64,000 nucleotides of DNA from Mobilisporobacter senegalensis (GCF_003752155.1 NZ_RJVG01000006.1:124001-188000); one strand, 5' to 3'; positions 1-9,925 are shown, numbered from the stretch's first letter. A program made the numbers and translations. The notes: generated by a model not told the origin, from the letters alone.

Positions 1-6
1 CCTTAT

Positions 7-12
7 CCTCCT
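7..12 (-). promoter_or_regulatory. ribosome binding site of a gene starting left of the window
   Basis: On the minus strand this reads TAGGAGG followed by about six bases to the window edge. That is the right spacing for a start codon just outside the window, so a further minus-strand gene probably begins there. Only the site itself is visible. Confidence 0.35.
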
Positions 13-94
13 ATCCTGTTTATTCCATTTCCATTACCAAAATTATACCACAGGATAATTTATCCACAACCAAATTCTGCAGCTCCTTAAATAT

Positions 95-136
95 AAAAAG
101 CTACTATTATATTCATTCCAGTAATATAATAGTAGC
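95..136 (-). terminator. intrinsic terminator of the LacI-family gene
   Basis: The arms GCTACTATTATATT (100-113) and AATATAATAGTAGC (123-136) pair perfectly over 14 bp. On the minus strand the stem is followed by a short U run (95-99). It lies just after the regulator stop codon and closes the alpha-glucan locus. Confidence 0.85.
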
Positions 137-174
137 CGTATTTACATTCAAAATCTTTATTGATATGGAAAAGA

Positions 175-1206
175 TTATTTGATTTTTCTTATAGAGTCTC
201 TGATTATCAGTTCTGGTTTTAATATAACTGTTTTTCTTTCACTTGATTTCTTCTGTAAAGCCTCAAGAACCATCTCAGCACAGATCATACCTTTTTTCAT
301 AATATCTTGCTTCATGGTGGTTAACCCAGGGGTTACATAACTTGCAAATTTGATATCATCAAACCCAATGATAGAATAATCCCCTGGGATATCTTTATTG
401 TTTTCACGGAAAGCTTTCATAAGACCAATAGCCATAATATCTGCAATAGCAAAGATTGCAGTGGCCTTTATCTTCCTTTTCAGCAATTCAATGCCAGCCT
501 TATATCCACCTTCAAAATTTACATGTTCTTCAATAAAATATTCTTCTTTTACCTCTAGATCAGCTTCTTCCAATGCTTGAAGATATCCTAAATAACGTTG
601 ATTATTCAATGGGCTCTTTTTTAAACTGCCTGTTACAAATGCAATTTCTGTATGCCCCATCTCTATCAAATGCTTTGTCGCTAAATATCCACCCAATTTA
701 TCTTCTACCATTACCCTGTGGAAATCTTTTGTATAATCTTCATATGCATCTGTTAAAGCTATGGGGATATCAAGATTTTTAATCTCTTTTAATAAACTGT
801 GGGGATATACCCCTAACATGATAATTCCATCTAATCTTCTGCGTTGAATCCAGTCTTTATATTGTCTGTCTGTTTCAACTCCTGAAAATAGAATGTCATA
901 TCCTTCTTTTCGGATTACATATTCTACGCCGCTGATAAATTCACCAAAGAACGGATTATTTAATAAAACACCAGGGATATCTCCTTTTTCTGTAATTGGT
1001 AAGGTAACACCAATTAACTTGGAATCTCCATTGGACAGACACCTTGCAGTCAAACTTGGTTCATATTCTAATTCTTCAATGGCCTCCATAATACGTTGCT
1101 TTGTTTCTGGTGATAATTTATCTTTGCCATTTAATGCATATGAAACAGACGCAACAGAAACACCAGCATGTTTTGCAACATCACGAATCGTGATCTTTTT
1201 TTCCAT
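175..1206 (-). CDS. LacI-family transcriptional regulator
   Basis: A DNA-binding regulator of the LacI/GalR family, about 343 residues, the usual length. The N-terminus carries the LacI helix-turn-helix (ITIRDVAKHAGVSVASVSYALN), followed by a periplasmic-binding-protein-like effector domain ending in IIRDSIRK. I start it at 1206 rather than the upstream ATG at 1212, because AGGAGG sits about 8 nt from the former and only 2 nt from the latter. It is the last gene of the locus, has its own promoter, and is the obvious candidate to bind the TTAACCGGTTAA palindromes upstream of the GH87, importer and GH31 genes. The effector is probably an oligosaccharide released from alpha-glucan; this is inferred from context only. 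Confidence 0.9.
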   Translation of the reverse strand: MEKKITIRDVAKHAGVSVASVSYALNGKDKLSPETKQRIMEAIEELEYEPSLTARCLSNGDSKLIGVTLPITEKGDIPGVLLNNPFFGEFISGVEYVIRKEGYDILFSGVETDRQYKDWIQRRRLDGIIMLGVYPHSLLKEIKNLDIPIALTDAYEDYTKDFHRVMVEDKLGGYLATKHLIEMGHTEIAFVTGSLKKSPLNNQRYLGYLQALEEADLEVKEEYFIEEHVNFEGGYKAGIELLKRKIKATAIFAIADIMAIGLMKAFRENNKDIPGDYSIIGFDDIKFASYVTPGLTTMKQDIMKKGMICAEMVLEALQKKSSERKTVILKPELIIRDSIRKIK

Positions 1207-1242
1207 CTGCATCTCCTCCTTAGCATTTTTTGTATACTATGA

Positions 1243-1257
1243 AACCTTATAATGGTT
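1243..1257. promoter_or_regulatory. imperfect AACC-N7-GGTT palindrome in the lacI leader
   Basis: The sequence AACCTTATAATGGTT lies between the predicted start of transcription and the ribosome binding site of the LacI-family gene. It keeps the outer AACC/GGTT half-sites of the regulon palindrome but with a 7-base spacer. It could be an autoregulatory site; the spacing argues against simple equivalence. Confidence 0.25.
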
Positions 1258-1270
1258 CAATCTATCTGCT

Positions 1271-1299
1271 ATTGTAGATAATCCCGCACCTTAAGTCAA
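1271..1299 (-). promoter_or_regulatory. sigma-A-type promoter of the LacI-family gene
   Basis: TTGACT (1294-1299) and TACAAT (1271-1276) are separated by 17 bp on the minus strand. They start six bases past the stop codon of the GH87 gene, so the regulator can be transcribed independently of it. Confidence 0.7.
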
Positions 1300-1304
1300 T
1301 AGTT

Positions 1305-4300
1305 TTATTTTATATTGAACGAAGTTTTTATGATACGTTTCTGACCATTAATAGCTACTGTTGTAGATATTGTTACCCTGCCTTTCTTTTTCCCGGTTAC
1401 TGTCCCATTGGCAGATACCGTTGCCAATTTTACATTACTGGATTTATGGCTTACTATAGCCTGTACTATAGCTTTATCTTTTGATTTGGACATACTTCTT
1501 ACAATTTGAATAGTATCCGGCACTTTGATTAATATCTGGGATTTTGCACTTGAACTGCTTTTTCTATCTAAGGTTTTATCAGAGGCATTTACAGTAATCT
1601 GGTTTAATAAACTCGTAGTAACTTTACTGCTCGCTGCCCTAGGTAATAATAGATATTTACCTCCGGCTGCAATATTAATTGTTATATATCCATTTTTATC
1701 GATCTTAGCCTGGTTTGTTGGCAATATGTCTAATTTTTTATTTTGGGAATTATATCGATATATATATACTTTGCTGCCGACTTTTATCCCGGCTAAATCT
1801 TTAATATATATTTTTACTTTTGCAGATGCTGGGAATACTGTATCTTGACTAAAATCAAGAGTGATTCCATCTTTGCTTCTCTTATCCTGCTCCAATAACG
1901 ATTGAATATCATTGCTATCCTGGCTCATTACAGATGATGTATGTAACAATAAATTAATGTCATTCATTTTTCTTTTTGTTTGCTTTAATAGTTCCCCATC
2001 GAAAGTATAAGAGGTTTGAATCTTATCCTTCTGATTCTCAATTGAAGTAATGATTGTTATTTCATTCTTCCTGGCTGCTTCTATTACTTCTTTTGGCAAA
2101 ATTATAGATGCTATGTTAACTTTACTATTATCTAATATTCCATCATTAACCTTAATCTCAATATTTACTTTTGCAACTTTTCCTTCATTCATAATATCTA
2201 TGAGATGATCTTTATCAATAATAAGGGCTATATTTGATTTTTTCCCATTTCCAATCATCTTTTGTAATTCTTCTGCAGATACTGCATATGTCAGATTGCC
2301 AATTTTATTATTAATTACCATATTACCGGCTAATATTTTACTGATAGAAACTGGCTGTTCCGGCTTTAAAATTGAATCTTTTTCACCATCAGTGGATGAG
2401 TGTTGATTATTTCCTGAATTTTGATCCTCTGGTGTAATGTTGATAAGTCCATTCAGGCCATCATTTTCATCTGTAATAATTCCCACAGGATAGATTTCAT
2501 GTACCAGATTATTATCAATTGAAGTATTGATATCAAAGATATCTGAACCGTTATTTAAGGTGTTGATCATATTTCCACGAAAAACCGTATTCTTATTCTC
2601 CATAATACCTGAAATTCCAGAAGCAATATCAATTCCCCAGGTTCCACAGGTATCAATAATATTACTGAACAAAGAAATACTCTTAACTCTAGATCCGCCG
2701 ATTATGGAAATACCTTGATAGGTACTGTCCAGTATTTCATTGTCCTCAACAGAAATATTAGCATTTATATCTGTAACAGGATAGATCCATATTGCACCAT
2801 AATCCTGATTATAATTGTATTCATGCCCACCACATCGAAGTAATGTATTACGTTTGACATTTACCTCGCCTTCAAATCCAATTGGGTTATGATTTCCGCT
2901 GATATTAATACCGCCCCCAAAACCAATCGTATCGTGAATCAGATTATCTGTGATCTCATTATCTTTCCCGCCGTAGATGGAGACACTGCTTGCTAACCAT
3001 TGTAATCCTGCCGTATTATATCGGATTTTATTGTTACTGTCGTATCTCTGATATTTTGCTGATGACCAGAGTGCAATAGCATCATCACCTGTATTTCTTA
3101 TCTGGCATTGCTCAATTACTGAGTTGCTGGTACCCCCGCATAAATTGATACCATCTGCATATGTATTTCTAATACGGCATCCGACAATATGCATCTTGTC
3201 CATATAGTACGTCCATATACCGGCTTTTACATGTTCTATCCAAATATTCTGGATAGTCAGATCATTTAAATCTCCTGCTTTATCAGAGACCTCAATTCCT
3301 GTCCTTCCATGAGCATCATCTCTTCCTGTCTCAGCTCCCAAAATACTGAAATCATAAAAGGATACTTTATTCGCTTTTACCATGAATCCCGCACCAGGGC
3401 CTTGCAATATAGTATGCCACATGCCTGCGCCACGGATAGTTATTCCTTCTGGTATTATTTCAATGGATTCATCTTGGGTAAAATCATAGCTTCCCTTTGG
3501 AATCCAAACTTCTTTCTTAGCATTGGCAGCTTGTGTGATACATCTTCGTAAAGCATCCGTATCATCCAATCCATCTCCAGGGATTGCTCCATAAGAAGTT
3601 ATGGATAAACTATTGCCAGGTTGTTCCGCTGCCGGATCTGCCAATTCTGTTTCAACAAAATCAATGATATAATAAGCTGCTGTATCTGTATTATCCTTTT
3701 GCAAACGAATTTTCGTCCCTGCCGGATATACTTTGTCCAGTAAAATACGGCTGTCATCAAAAAAACGATGTGGCTTGTCATCCGGAGTATTACTCCATGG
3801 ATAACTTCCATAAACCCAACTGTATTTTGATGTTAAATCCAATGACTTTTCTTTACTGGAATTCACATACATACTCAAAGTCGTATTGATTCCATCACCT
3901 GAAAATGCATCTGGAATGCAATAGCGCAGAACTAAGGAATTTGCTGCTTCTTGTAAGGTAAATTCAACATAATCCCCTGTATTACTTAACTTCACTCCCC
4001 TTCGGCCTGAAGCCTCACTCATAAACTGGCGGTATTCACGGTCGTCTTCTAAAATTTCTCCATTGGTTTCATTTTGTTCTGCTTCATACCCAATAAAAGT
4101 AGAAGAAGCCCCACGGTAATTTGTATGAATGTCTTCCAACTGCAGCTTATCCAGCGTAACATTACCGGATTTAGGAGTAAATGCAATGGTGTTAATTCCT
4201 TTATTTAGCAGGACTTCAAATGTTTTTGATTTCATTGTCCCTTTTGTGTTCCTAAAATTTACCTCTCCTTTTAATATTCCATTCACCTTTACCTGATAAG

Positions 4301-7055
4301 TGGAAGTGCCATTGCTATTATAGGAAATAGTGATTGTCTTAGTATATGTATCATTTGAAAATATAGTAAACACTGTTTCATTTCTTCTTATAAATGCTTC
4401 TGCTGCTTCGTACACGGCGGTATCTGGTATTTTTATAAGTTGAATTGAAAGGGCATCCGAAGTAAATGTTATTATGCCGTTTCTTTCAGATTTTTCCCAT
4501 TGGACCTGTTTCTTTTCTTCCGGGGTATCACAAATCAGGAGTTCTAATATATTCTCATTCCCATATAGATATTCACCTGTATTTTTATTAATGATTCTTG
4601 TCTGTCCGTTATAATATTCCACTAACCAGACTGCATTATCATTCGGTATACTTTCTTCAATAACTGCTCCTTCTTTTGCCGAAATATAGTTATTGTCATA
4701 TTGAACATAGTATTTATTTGTATCCACTATCATTCCAGTTGCTATCTCATCTTTTTCTTCTCCTTCCGGATTATTTCCCTGGACTGGTGCTTCTTCCATG
4801 ACCCAGGCAGTTGTCCCTGCTTCAGTAGATACTAATGTACTTTGTGCATACCCGGCGCCAGCTCCAATATTTAAATAAGTAAGTGGATTTAATTTATTCC
4901 GGAATACTATATTTTGTGTACCATCAGCAAATGCTATCTCCCACAAGGCTCCATCAGCCAGTTCTCCGAAACCAAGACACTGTAAATAAGTTAAATTATT
5001 ATCGCTAGATATAAAACGACCACTTACCCTATTTTTTATCCTGTAATAACCATCCTCTGGAGATTCGTCTATTAGCCAATGAGTTCTCAGATCATCCTCT
5101 GGATTATTACCATATACCAAGGCATGGCTTTTTTGGATTTCATATAAAGAATTATTTGAAGAGCTTGATATCAGGCGGATATACCCGGTCGGAATCTCAA
5201 TCCTGGTAATTAACTCAGGTGCTGTTTCAAATATCCACCAGGCATTAGCATTTTCCTTTGTTGCTCCTGTGTCATTACAATAAATACTTCCATCACTTGG
5301 AACTTTATGATGTATAATGCAATTTGTATACCAATCCCAACCACTTTCAATGGTATAGGTATCTGGCCCGCCTTCCACTTTTGTGGTTTTCCATTTTATA
5401 CTGCTCCAACCAGGCTCTCCTGTCATTCCTACTAATGGAAGAGAACGATCACCATTCTGATAAAGATGTTCTATGGTAATATTATGACCTGTCCTTCTAT
5501 TTTTAATATATGAGCTATCTCCTGAAGAATCTATAGCCCAGTAATAGCTGCTATCCTCTTGATTTAATGTTCCCAGTTTAATATTATTGTCTGTATCCTC
5601 ATACATATATAAATCTGAATCCCCAGCCTTTATGAATTTATAATCCACTTCTGAATATTCTTTTAATATCCATTGAGGTGTACCCCAATTCTTTTGAATA
5701 TGTGAATTCTCTGAGTATCCTTTTTTATTTTCCATGTGAATACATTTAATATACGTTTCTCCTTCTTCTATTCCTGAATTAGCAAGAGAATCCCCAAATA
5801 CAATACCATTCATGCCAACTTCTTTTGTCCAATAATATGGATCTTCTGAATCGATACATTGTAATTTATCGGAACCTGATATAGGAAGAATATAATGGCC
5901 TGTAGCTTTATTTTTTATTGCATATAAATTATTAGTACCTTCCATAAGAAGCCACTGTGCATATTCATTACTACGCTTTGTATTGCCATATATAACGATA
6001 CCATTCTCTTCCATCATATAAAGTTGGTAATAAGAATTTTGAATATTTACATAAATCTCTGTCTCTGGTTCCACAAAATCTTCTACTTTTACAAAATCCC
6101 AACTGGATGTTCCCCAGGTGGCTGCACCATCATTTCGACATTCTACCTCTGTTCGGTCAGGAAAACTTTCAGAGGTTGCTATACTTAGATTTGCTCCTGT
6201 ATTACTGACAGAACCGATGAATGTAGTGTTTAATGTATCAAAACTCCATAAGAAATCATTATCTTCTTCTACAAATGTAGATACTTTAACCGTTCCATTC
6301 CATGCGATTTCACATCCACTTACATTTATATACTGTTGCGTTCCAATATTTTTTATTGCCTTATTTCCACCAGCCTCTTCAACCGCCCACTGATACCTTG
6401 TATCCGTATCTGACATTGGTTGACCAAATCGTAGAGTTCCATTATCATCATAAAGATAAGCCCCTTGTTTATAATTATTTTTAATATAGTATTTGCTTTG
6501 AATCGATGGTTCACTAAAATCTTCTAATTTAATAAAATCCCATTTTGAAGTTCCCCAGGTAGCCGCACCATCATTTCGACATTCTACCTCTGTTCGGTCA
6601 GGAAAACTTTCAGAGGTTGCTATACTTAGATTCGCTCCCATATTACTGACAGAACTAATAAAAGTTGTGCTTGATGTATCGAAGCTCCATAGAAAATCAC
6701 TGTTGCCTTCTGCAAATGCAGATACTTTAACCGTTCCATTCCATACGATTTCACATCCATTTACATTAATATACTGTTGTGTTCCAATATTTTTTATTGC
6801 CTTATTTCCATCTAACTCTTCAACTGCCCATTGATACCTTGTATCCGTACCTGATATTGGTTGACCAAATCGTAAGGTTCCATTATCATCATATAAATAC
6901 TCATTATTCAAATAATTATTGCGTATATAAAATATAGATTCCTGTGATCCTTCTGTAGCTGCTATAACTTTAGCAGAATTCATTGGCATAACTCCAATAA
7001 CCATAATAACACTGAGCAATAATGCAATGATACGTTTCTTAAACACCCAATTCAT
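1305..7055 (-). CDS. secreted multidomain GH87-type alpha-1,3-glucanase (mutanase-like)
   Basis: A 1916-residue secreted enzyme, probably an endo-alpha-1,3-glucanase. Residues 1-33 are a signal peptide. Residues 42-880 hold about six related ricin-B/beta-trefoil-like modules, the first two (42-188, 189-335) nearly identical. A carbohydrate-binding-like region follows at about 885-1145. A right-handed beta-helix at about 1150-1500 starts with YGAIPGDGLDDT. The C-terminus has a bacterial Ig-like domain. D1301 (in ADGIN) and D1324/D1325 (in GDDAIA) are 23 and 24 residues apart, the spacing I recall for the three catalytic aspartates of the Paenibacillus GH87 enzyme AglFH1. There is no dockerin, LPXTG or SLH anchor. 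The start is supported by GAGGAGG upstream. The substrate is inferred from the family. Confidence 0.8.
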   Translation of the reverse strand: MNWVFKKRIIALLLSVIMVIGVMPMNSAKVIAATEGSQESIFYIRNNYLNNEYLYDDNGTLRFGQPISGTDTRYQWAVEELDGNKAIKNIGTQQYINVNGCEIVWNGTVKVSAFAEGNSDFLWSFDTSSTTFISSVSNMGANLSIATSESFPDRTEVECRNDGAATWGTSKWDFIKLEDFSEPSIQSKYYIKNNYKQGAYLYDDNGTLRFGQPMSDTDTRYQWAVEEAGGNKAIKNIGTQQYINVSGCEIAWNGTVKVSTFVEEDNDFLWSFDTLNTTFIGSVSNTGANLSIATSESFPDRTEVECRNDGAATWGTSSWDFVKVEDFVEPETEIYVNIQNSYYQLYMMEENGIVIYGNTKRSNEYAQWLLMEGTNNLYAIKNKATGHYILPISGSDKLQCIDSEDPYYWTKEVGMNGIVFGDSLANSGIEEGETYIKCIHMENKKGYSENSHIQKNWGTPQWILKEYSEVDYKFIKAGDSDLYMYEDTDNNIKLGTLNQEDSSYYWAIDSSGDSSYIKNRRTGHNITIEHLYQNGDRSLPLVGMTGEPGWSSIKWKTTKVEGGPDTYTIESGWDWYTNCIIHHKVPSDGSIYCNDTGATKENANAWWIFETAPELITRIEIPTGYIRLISSSSNNSLYEIQKSHALVYGNNPEDDLRTHWLIDESPEDGYYRIKNRVSGRFISSDNNLTYLQCLGFGELADGALWEIAFADGTQNIVFRNKLNPLTYLNIGAGAGYAQSTLVSTEAGTTAWVMEEAPVQGNNPEGEEKDEIATGMIVDTNKYYVQYDNNYISAKEGAVIEESIPNDNAVWLVEYYNGQTRIINKNTGEYLYGNENILELLICDTPEEKKQVQWEKSERNGIITFTSDALSIQLIKIPDTAVYEAAEAFIRRNETVFTIFSNDTYTKTITISYNSNGTSTYQVKVNGILKGEVNFRNTKGTMKSKTFEVLLNKGINTIAFTPKSGNVTLDKLQLEDIHTNYRGASSTFIGYEAEQNETNGEILEDDREYRQFMSEASGRRGVKLSNTGDYVEFTLQEAANSLVLRYCIPDAFSGDGINTTLSMYVNSSKEKSLDLTSKYSWVYGSYPWSNTPDDKPHRFFDDSRILLDKVYPAGTKIRLQKDNTDTAAYYIIDFVETELADPAAEQPGNSLSITSYGAIPGDGLDDTDALRRCITQAANAKKEVWIPKGSYDFTQDESIEIIPEGITIRGAGMWHTILQGPGAGFMVKANKVSFYDFSILGAETGRDDAHGRTGIEVSDKAGDLNDLTIQNIWIEHVKAGIWTYYMDKMHIVGCRIRNTYADGINLCGGTSNSVIEQCQIRNTGDDAIALWSSAKYQRYDSNNKIRYNTAGLQWLASSVSIYGGKDNEITDNLIHDTIGFGGGINISGNHNPIGFEGEVNVKRNTLLRCGGHEYNYNQDYGAIWIYPVTDINANISVEDNEILDSTYQGISIIGGSRVKSISLFSNIIDTCGTWGIDIASGISGIMENKNTVFRGNMINTLNNGSDIFDINTSIDNNLVHEIYPVGIITDENDGLNGLINITPEDQNSGNNQHSSTDGEKDSILKPEQPVSISKILAGNMVINNKIGNLTYAVSAEELQKMIGNGKKSNIALIIDKDHLIDIMNEGKVAKVNIEIKVNDGILDNSKVNIASIILPKEVIEAARKNEITIITSIENQKDKIQTSYTFDGELLKQTKRKMNDINLLLHTSSVMSQDSNDIQSLLEQDKRSKDGITLDFSQDTVFPASAKVKIYIKDLAGIKVGSKVYIYRYNSQNKKLDILPTNQAKIDKNGYITINIAAGGKYLLLPRAASSKVTTSLLNQITVNASDKTLDRKSSSSAKSQILIKVPDTIQIVRSMSKSKDKAIVQAIVSHKSSNVKLATVSANGTVTGKKKGRVTISTTVAINGQKRIIKTSFNIK
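6051..6932 (-). repeat. two near-identical 441-bp tandem units inside the GH87 gene
   Basis: The first two N-terminal modules are repeated at DNA level with an exact offset of 441 bp (147 codons); for example CACCATCATTTCGACATTC begins at 6125 and at 6566. Long stretches are identical, including third codon positions, so the duplication is recent or kept uniform by conversion. Downstream modules are much more diverged. Confidence 0.85.
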
Positions 7056-7110
7056 AAAAATTCCTCCTCTAATTTTTTATTCATATTTAATTTTTCTATA
7101 ATGAAAGCCA

Positions 7111-7122
7111 AATCCTCCTTTC
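7111..7122 (-). promoter_or_regulatory. start-less Shine-Dalgarno (STAB-SD-like) in the GH87 leader
   Basis: The minus strand reads GAAAGGAGGATT 56 nt before the start codon, with no start codon at ribosome-binding distance; the real site (GAGGAGG) is separate. The same 12 bases occur 60 nt before the other giant secreted-protein gene. It resembles the cry3A STAB-SD element that protects mRNA 5' ends; the role here is inferred. Confidence 0.45.
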
Positions 7123-7125
7123 TTA

Positions 7126-7137
7126 TTAACCGGTTAA
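7126..7137. promoter_or_regulatory. LacI-type operator TTAACCGGTTAA upstream of GH87
   Basis: A perfect 12-bp palindrome with the central CG typical of LacI-family operators. The same core lies in front of the importer operon and the GH31 gene. It sits between the weak predicted promoter and the leader Shine-Dalgarno, a position suited to repression. Confidence 0.7.
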
Positions 7138-7150
7138 CTAATGAGGTAAA

Positions 7151-7179
7151 AAAATAATCTCGCATAAATGATTTGTCTG
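7151..7179 (-). promoter_or_regulatory. possible promoter of the GH87 gene
   Basis: CAGACA (7174-7179) and TATTTT (7151-7156) are 17 bp apart on the minus strand, each matching consensus at about four of six positions. The call rests mainly on its position just upstream of the operator. Confidence 0.35.
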
Positions 7180-7190
7180 ACTTTATAGCT

Positions 7191-7241
7191 TTAAAAAGAG
7201 CTGCCCCAGAATGCCAGGCATTTTAAGGTCAACTCTTTTTT
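7191..7241 (-). terminator. intrinsic terminator of the importer operon
   Basis: On the minus strand AAAAAGAGTTG pairs with CAGCTCTTTTT around a 25-nt loop that itself contains TGCC/GGCA. It begins a few bases after the stop codon of the second permease gene and ends in a U run. Confidence 0.7.
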
Positions 7242-7253
7242 GTCTGTTTTGTA

Positions 7254-8534
7254 TTATCCTTTTACCGAACCGGATAGGCCTTCTACATAATATTTTTGTA
7301 AAGTAATAAACAGGATTGCGATTGGAATAGATATTAATACTGCACCTGCCGCAAATCTCGTATACCATGTATCGATATTTTCTCGCGATAACATAGTGAA
7401 TAATCCTAACGCAACCGTATAATGTTCATAATCATCCCCCATGATGACCCTTGCAAAGATGAAATCTGCCCAAGGTGACATGAAAGAAGTTAGTACTGTA
7501 TAAATTATAATCGGTTTTGATATTGGAATTGTAATCCTGGTAAATACCTGCCATTTTGTAGCCCCGTCAATACAGGCAGCTTCATCTAATGCTTTTGGAA
7601 TCGTGTCAAAAAATCCTTTCGCAATATAGTATCCCATAGCCGCACCACTTGAATATACTAAAATCAATGCTATCAAAGATTGAGTAAGGTTCATCCCTTT
7701 TAAGATATAATATACGGCAATCATAGACATAAACCCTGGGAACATTCCTAATATTAAAACAATATTCATAAATAATTTGCGGCCGGAGAAGCGGATTCTT
7801 GATAAGGTAAAAGCTGTTGATAATACGATAAATGTTGTTAGGGCACAAGAAAATACCGAAACAAATAAAGTGTTTCCAAACCACTTTAAATAAGGGAATT
7901 TGCTACTATCAGTCAATAAAACAAGATAGTTTTTAAATGTAAATTCTTTTGGCCAGAAATAAGAGGTATAAGAACCTGATTCCAGGCGGAATGATATCAT
8001 TATGATCCATGCAATTGGAAATACCCATATAATTCCCATAATTACTAATATAATATATCCCGGATTCATCTTAGCCGCCCTTAATGAAAGGATCAATCCT
8101 ATTAAGCTTCCAAATAAAAATATCCAATATCCAGAGCTAAGATAACTGATTAAAAACTTTATAGATAACAGCCCAGACCCATTGATTGTCTTAGTAATTG
8201 TAAATAATATTAATATCGCACCGGTAAAATTAAAAATATACGTACAGATAGATAATATCACACTTTTTTTACCTGGTTTAACAATAACAAAGATAGAGGA
8301 AAGAATAACACTTAGAATAAATATGCCTAAAATTACTGCATATATAAATACTATATAATTGCCGCCATCATTTAACCTGTTCATCGTCTCTAAAAATAGT
8401 CTATATCCTGCTATTCTAATTCCTTCACTTTTAATTTCTATGTAAGGAAAGAAAAAGGAGATCATGAGCAATAAGCCAAGTATAGGAATTTTTCTTAAAG
8501 ATTTTATATTTAATCCGATAATCTGGTTTTTCAT
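7254..8534 (-). CDS. carbohydrate ABC importer permease, MalG type, with extra N-terminal membrane domain
   Basis: Inner-membrane permease of a sugar importer (binding-protein-dependent transport family). The EAA loop, which contacts the ATPase, is visible as DEAACIDGATKWQVF near residue 318. At 426 residues it is about 140 longer than a normal MalG-type permease. The extra length is an N-terminal block (residues 1-170) with about five hydrophobic segments before the canonical first helix. It overlaps the preceding permease gene by one base (TAATG), so the two are translationally coupled. No ATPase gene is nearby, so a shared MsmX-type ATPase encoded elsewhere is likely. Confidence 0.85.
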   Translation of the reverse strand: MKNQIIGLNIKSLRKIPILGLLLMISFFFPYIEIKSEGIRIAGYRLFLETMNRLNDGGNYIVFIYAVILGIFILSVILSSIFVIVKPGKKSVILSICTYIFNFTGAILILFTITKTINGSGLLSIKFLISYLSSGYWIFLFGSLIGLILSLRAAKMNPGYIILVIMGIIWVFPIAWIIMISFRLESGSYTSYFWPKEFTFKNYLVLLTDSSKFPYLKWFGNTLFVSVFSCALTTFIVLSTAFTLSRIRFSGRKLFMNIVLILGMFPGFMSMIAVYYILKGMNLTQSLIALILVYSSGAAMGYYIAKGFFDTIPKALDEAACIDGATKWQVFTRITIPISKPIIIYTVLTSFMSPWADFIFARVIMGDDYEHYTVALGLFTMLSRENIDTWYTRFAAGAVLISIPIAILFITLQKYYVEGLSGSVKG

Positions 8535-9925
8535 TATTGGAATCCCTCCTCGTTTTTATATGCTCCTGTTCTTCTGTATACAATCAGGGATAATGCCGCT
8601 GATATTGTAAAGATCATTATGCCAATGGTTGATGCATAGCAATAATCCTTACTCTCTATTGTTAATTTAAATAACCAGGTTACAAGTAAATCAGTTTTAC
8701 CAGCACCTTTAAAATAATCTAAAGTTGCAGGATTCCCTTCTGTTAAGAAATAAATTGCATTAAAATTATTAATATTAGCAATAAAATTCGTTATTAAATA
8801 TGGTGTAGTTATAAATAACATATAAGGCATTGTAATCTTTAGAAATGTTTTAATGGGACTGGCACCATCAATTTTTGCACTTTCATATAAGTCAGCCGGT
8901 ATATTGGTAAGAATACCGGTGGTTATTAACATAGTATGAGGAATACCTACCCATAAATTAACTATGATAACAGTAACTCTGGCCCATGTAGGATTTGTAA
9001 AGAAAGGCAATGCCTTTGTGATGAATCCTAATTCCTGTAATAAAATATTTAAAGCACCGTGCTCCGCAAGCATAACACGTATAATCAGTAACGAAACAAA
9101 AGAAGGTACTGCAATCGTAATAACAAATATGGTCCTCCAAAATCCTTTACCACGAATTCCCTTCGAATTGATTAAGATTGCTAATAACATGCCTCCAAAA
9201 TAGCAGGTAAACGTTGCAAAAAATGCCCATACCATTGTCCATCCAAATACAGGCCAAAAAGTCTTAGCAATTTTATCATTTGATAAAAGCATTAATTTAA
9301 AATTCTTAAGTCCTATCCAGGTAAACAGGTTTCCTGGCGGTTGATGATTCACATCATAATTAGTAAATGCCATCAATATCATATATACTAATGGTACCAC
9401 AGTAAATAATACCAATCCAATAATCGGTATTGTTAATAATAGTTTATGTATATTCGTATTAAATAACGATGTTATATCTGTTACTATATTCGGAATCTTT
9501 TTCCCTTTTTCCTTTAATTCTTGCACATGAATGGCTGATTTTATGCTGGATACCCACACTACTATAAAGAATAAGATAACAAATAATGTTGTAACACCGG
9601 CTAATAACATAATCATTGAATTATCACCAGGTAAAACTTCATATATCCCTGATTCTTCGTTATATACCATATTCTGCTGCTTCGTTCCTAATGTGAGTAA
9701 TCCAATAAAATTGTTAATACCATAAATCAATGTATAAAAGATAAAACTAATTTCAAGGACCATATATGTAAGCCCTTTTATAATTTGCCCTCTTAAAAGG
9801 TTCGATAAACCCATGATTACAAAGGACAGCTTTGTCAAATTATCTCCTTTATGAAACGTAGTACCAATCCATTTGAATTTATTAAGCAATACCTTGAATG
9901 GATTTGCTTTTTCTTTATATCCCAT
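8534..9925 (-). CDS. carbohydrate ABC importer permease, MalF type
   Basis: The partner permease of the importer, 463 residues. It has the MalF-type layout: an amphipathic and membrane-spanning N-terminal region (residues 1-160), then the transport core with the EAA loop YESAKIDGASPIKTF near residue 345. It is longer than the usual 290-310 residues but shares this with maltodextrin-type MalF proteins that carry additional N-terminal helices. It sits between the binding protein gene and the MalG-type gene. An oligosaccharide of the GH87 product is the likely cargo, inferred from the operator shared with that gene. Confidence 0.85.
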   Translation of the reverse strand: MGYKEKANPFKVLLNKFKWIGTTFHKGDNLTKLSFVIMGLSNLLRGQIIKGLTYMVLEISFIFYTLIYGINNFIGLLTLGTKQQNMVYNEESGIYEVLPGDNSMIMLLAGVTTLFVILFFIVVWVSSIKSAIHVQELKEKGKKIPNIVTDITSLFNTNIHKLLLTIPIIGLVLFTVVPLVYMILMAFTNYDVNHQPPGNLFTWIGLKNFKLMLLSNDKIAKTFWPVFGWTMVWAFFATFTCYFGGMLLAILINSKGIRGKGFWRTIFVITIAVPSFVSLLIIRVMLAEHGALNILLQELGFITKALPFFTNPTWARVTVIIVNLWVGIPHTMLITTGILTNIPADLYESAKIDGASPIKTFLKITMPYMLFITTPYLITNFIANINNFNAIYFLTEGNPATLDYFKGAGKTDLLVTWLFKLTIESKDYCYASTIGIMIFTISAALSLIVYRRTGAYKNEEGFQ

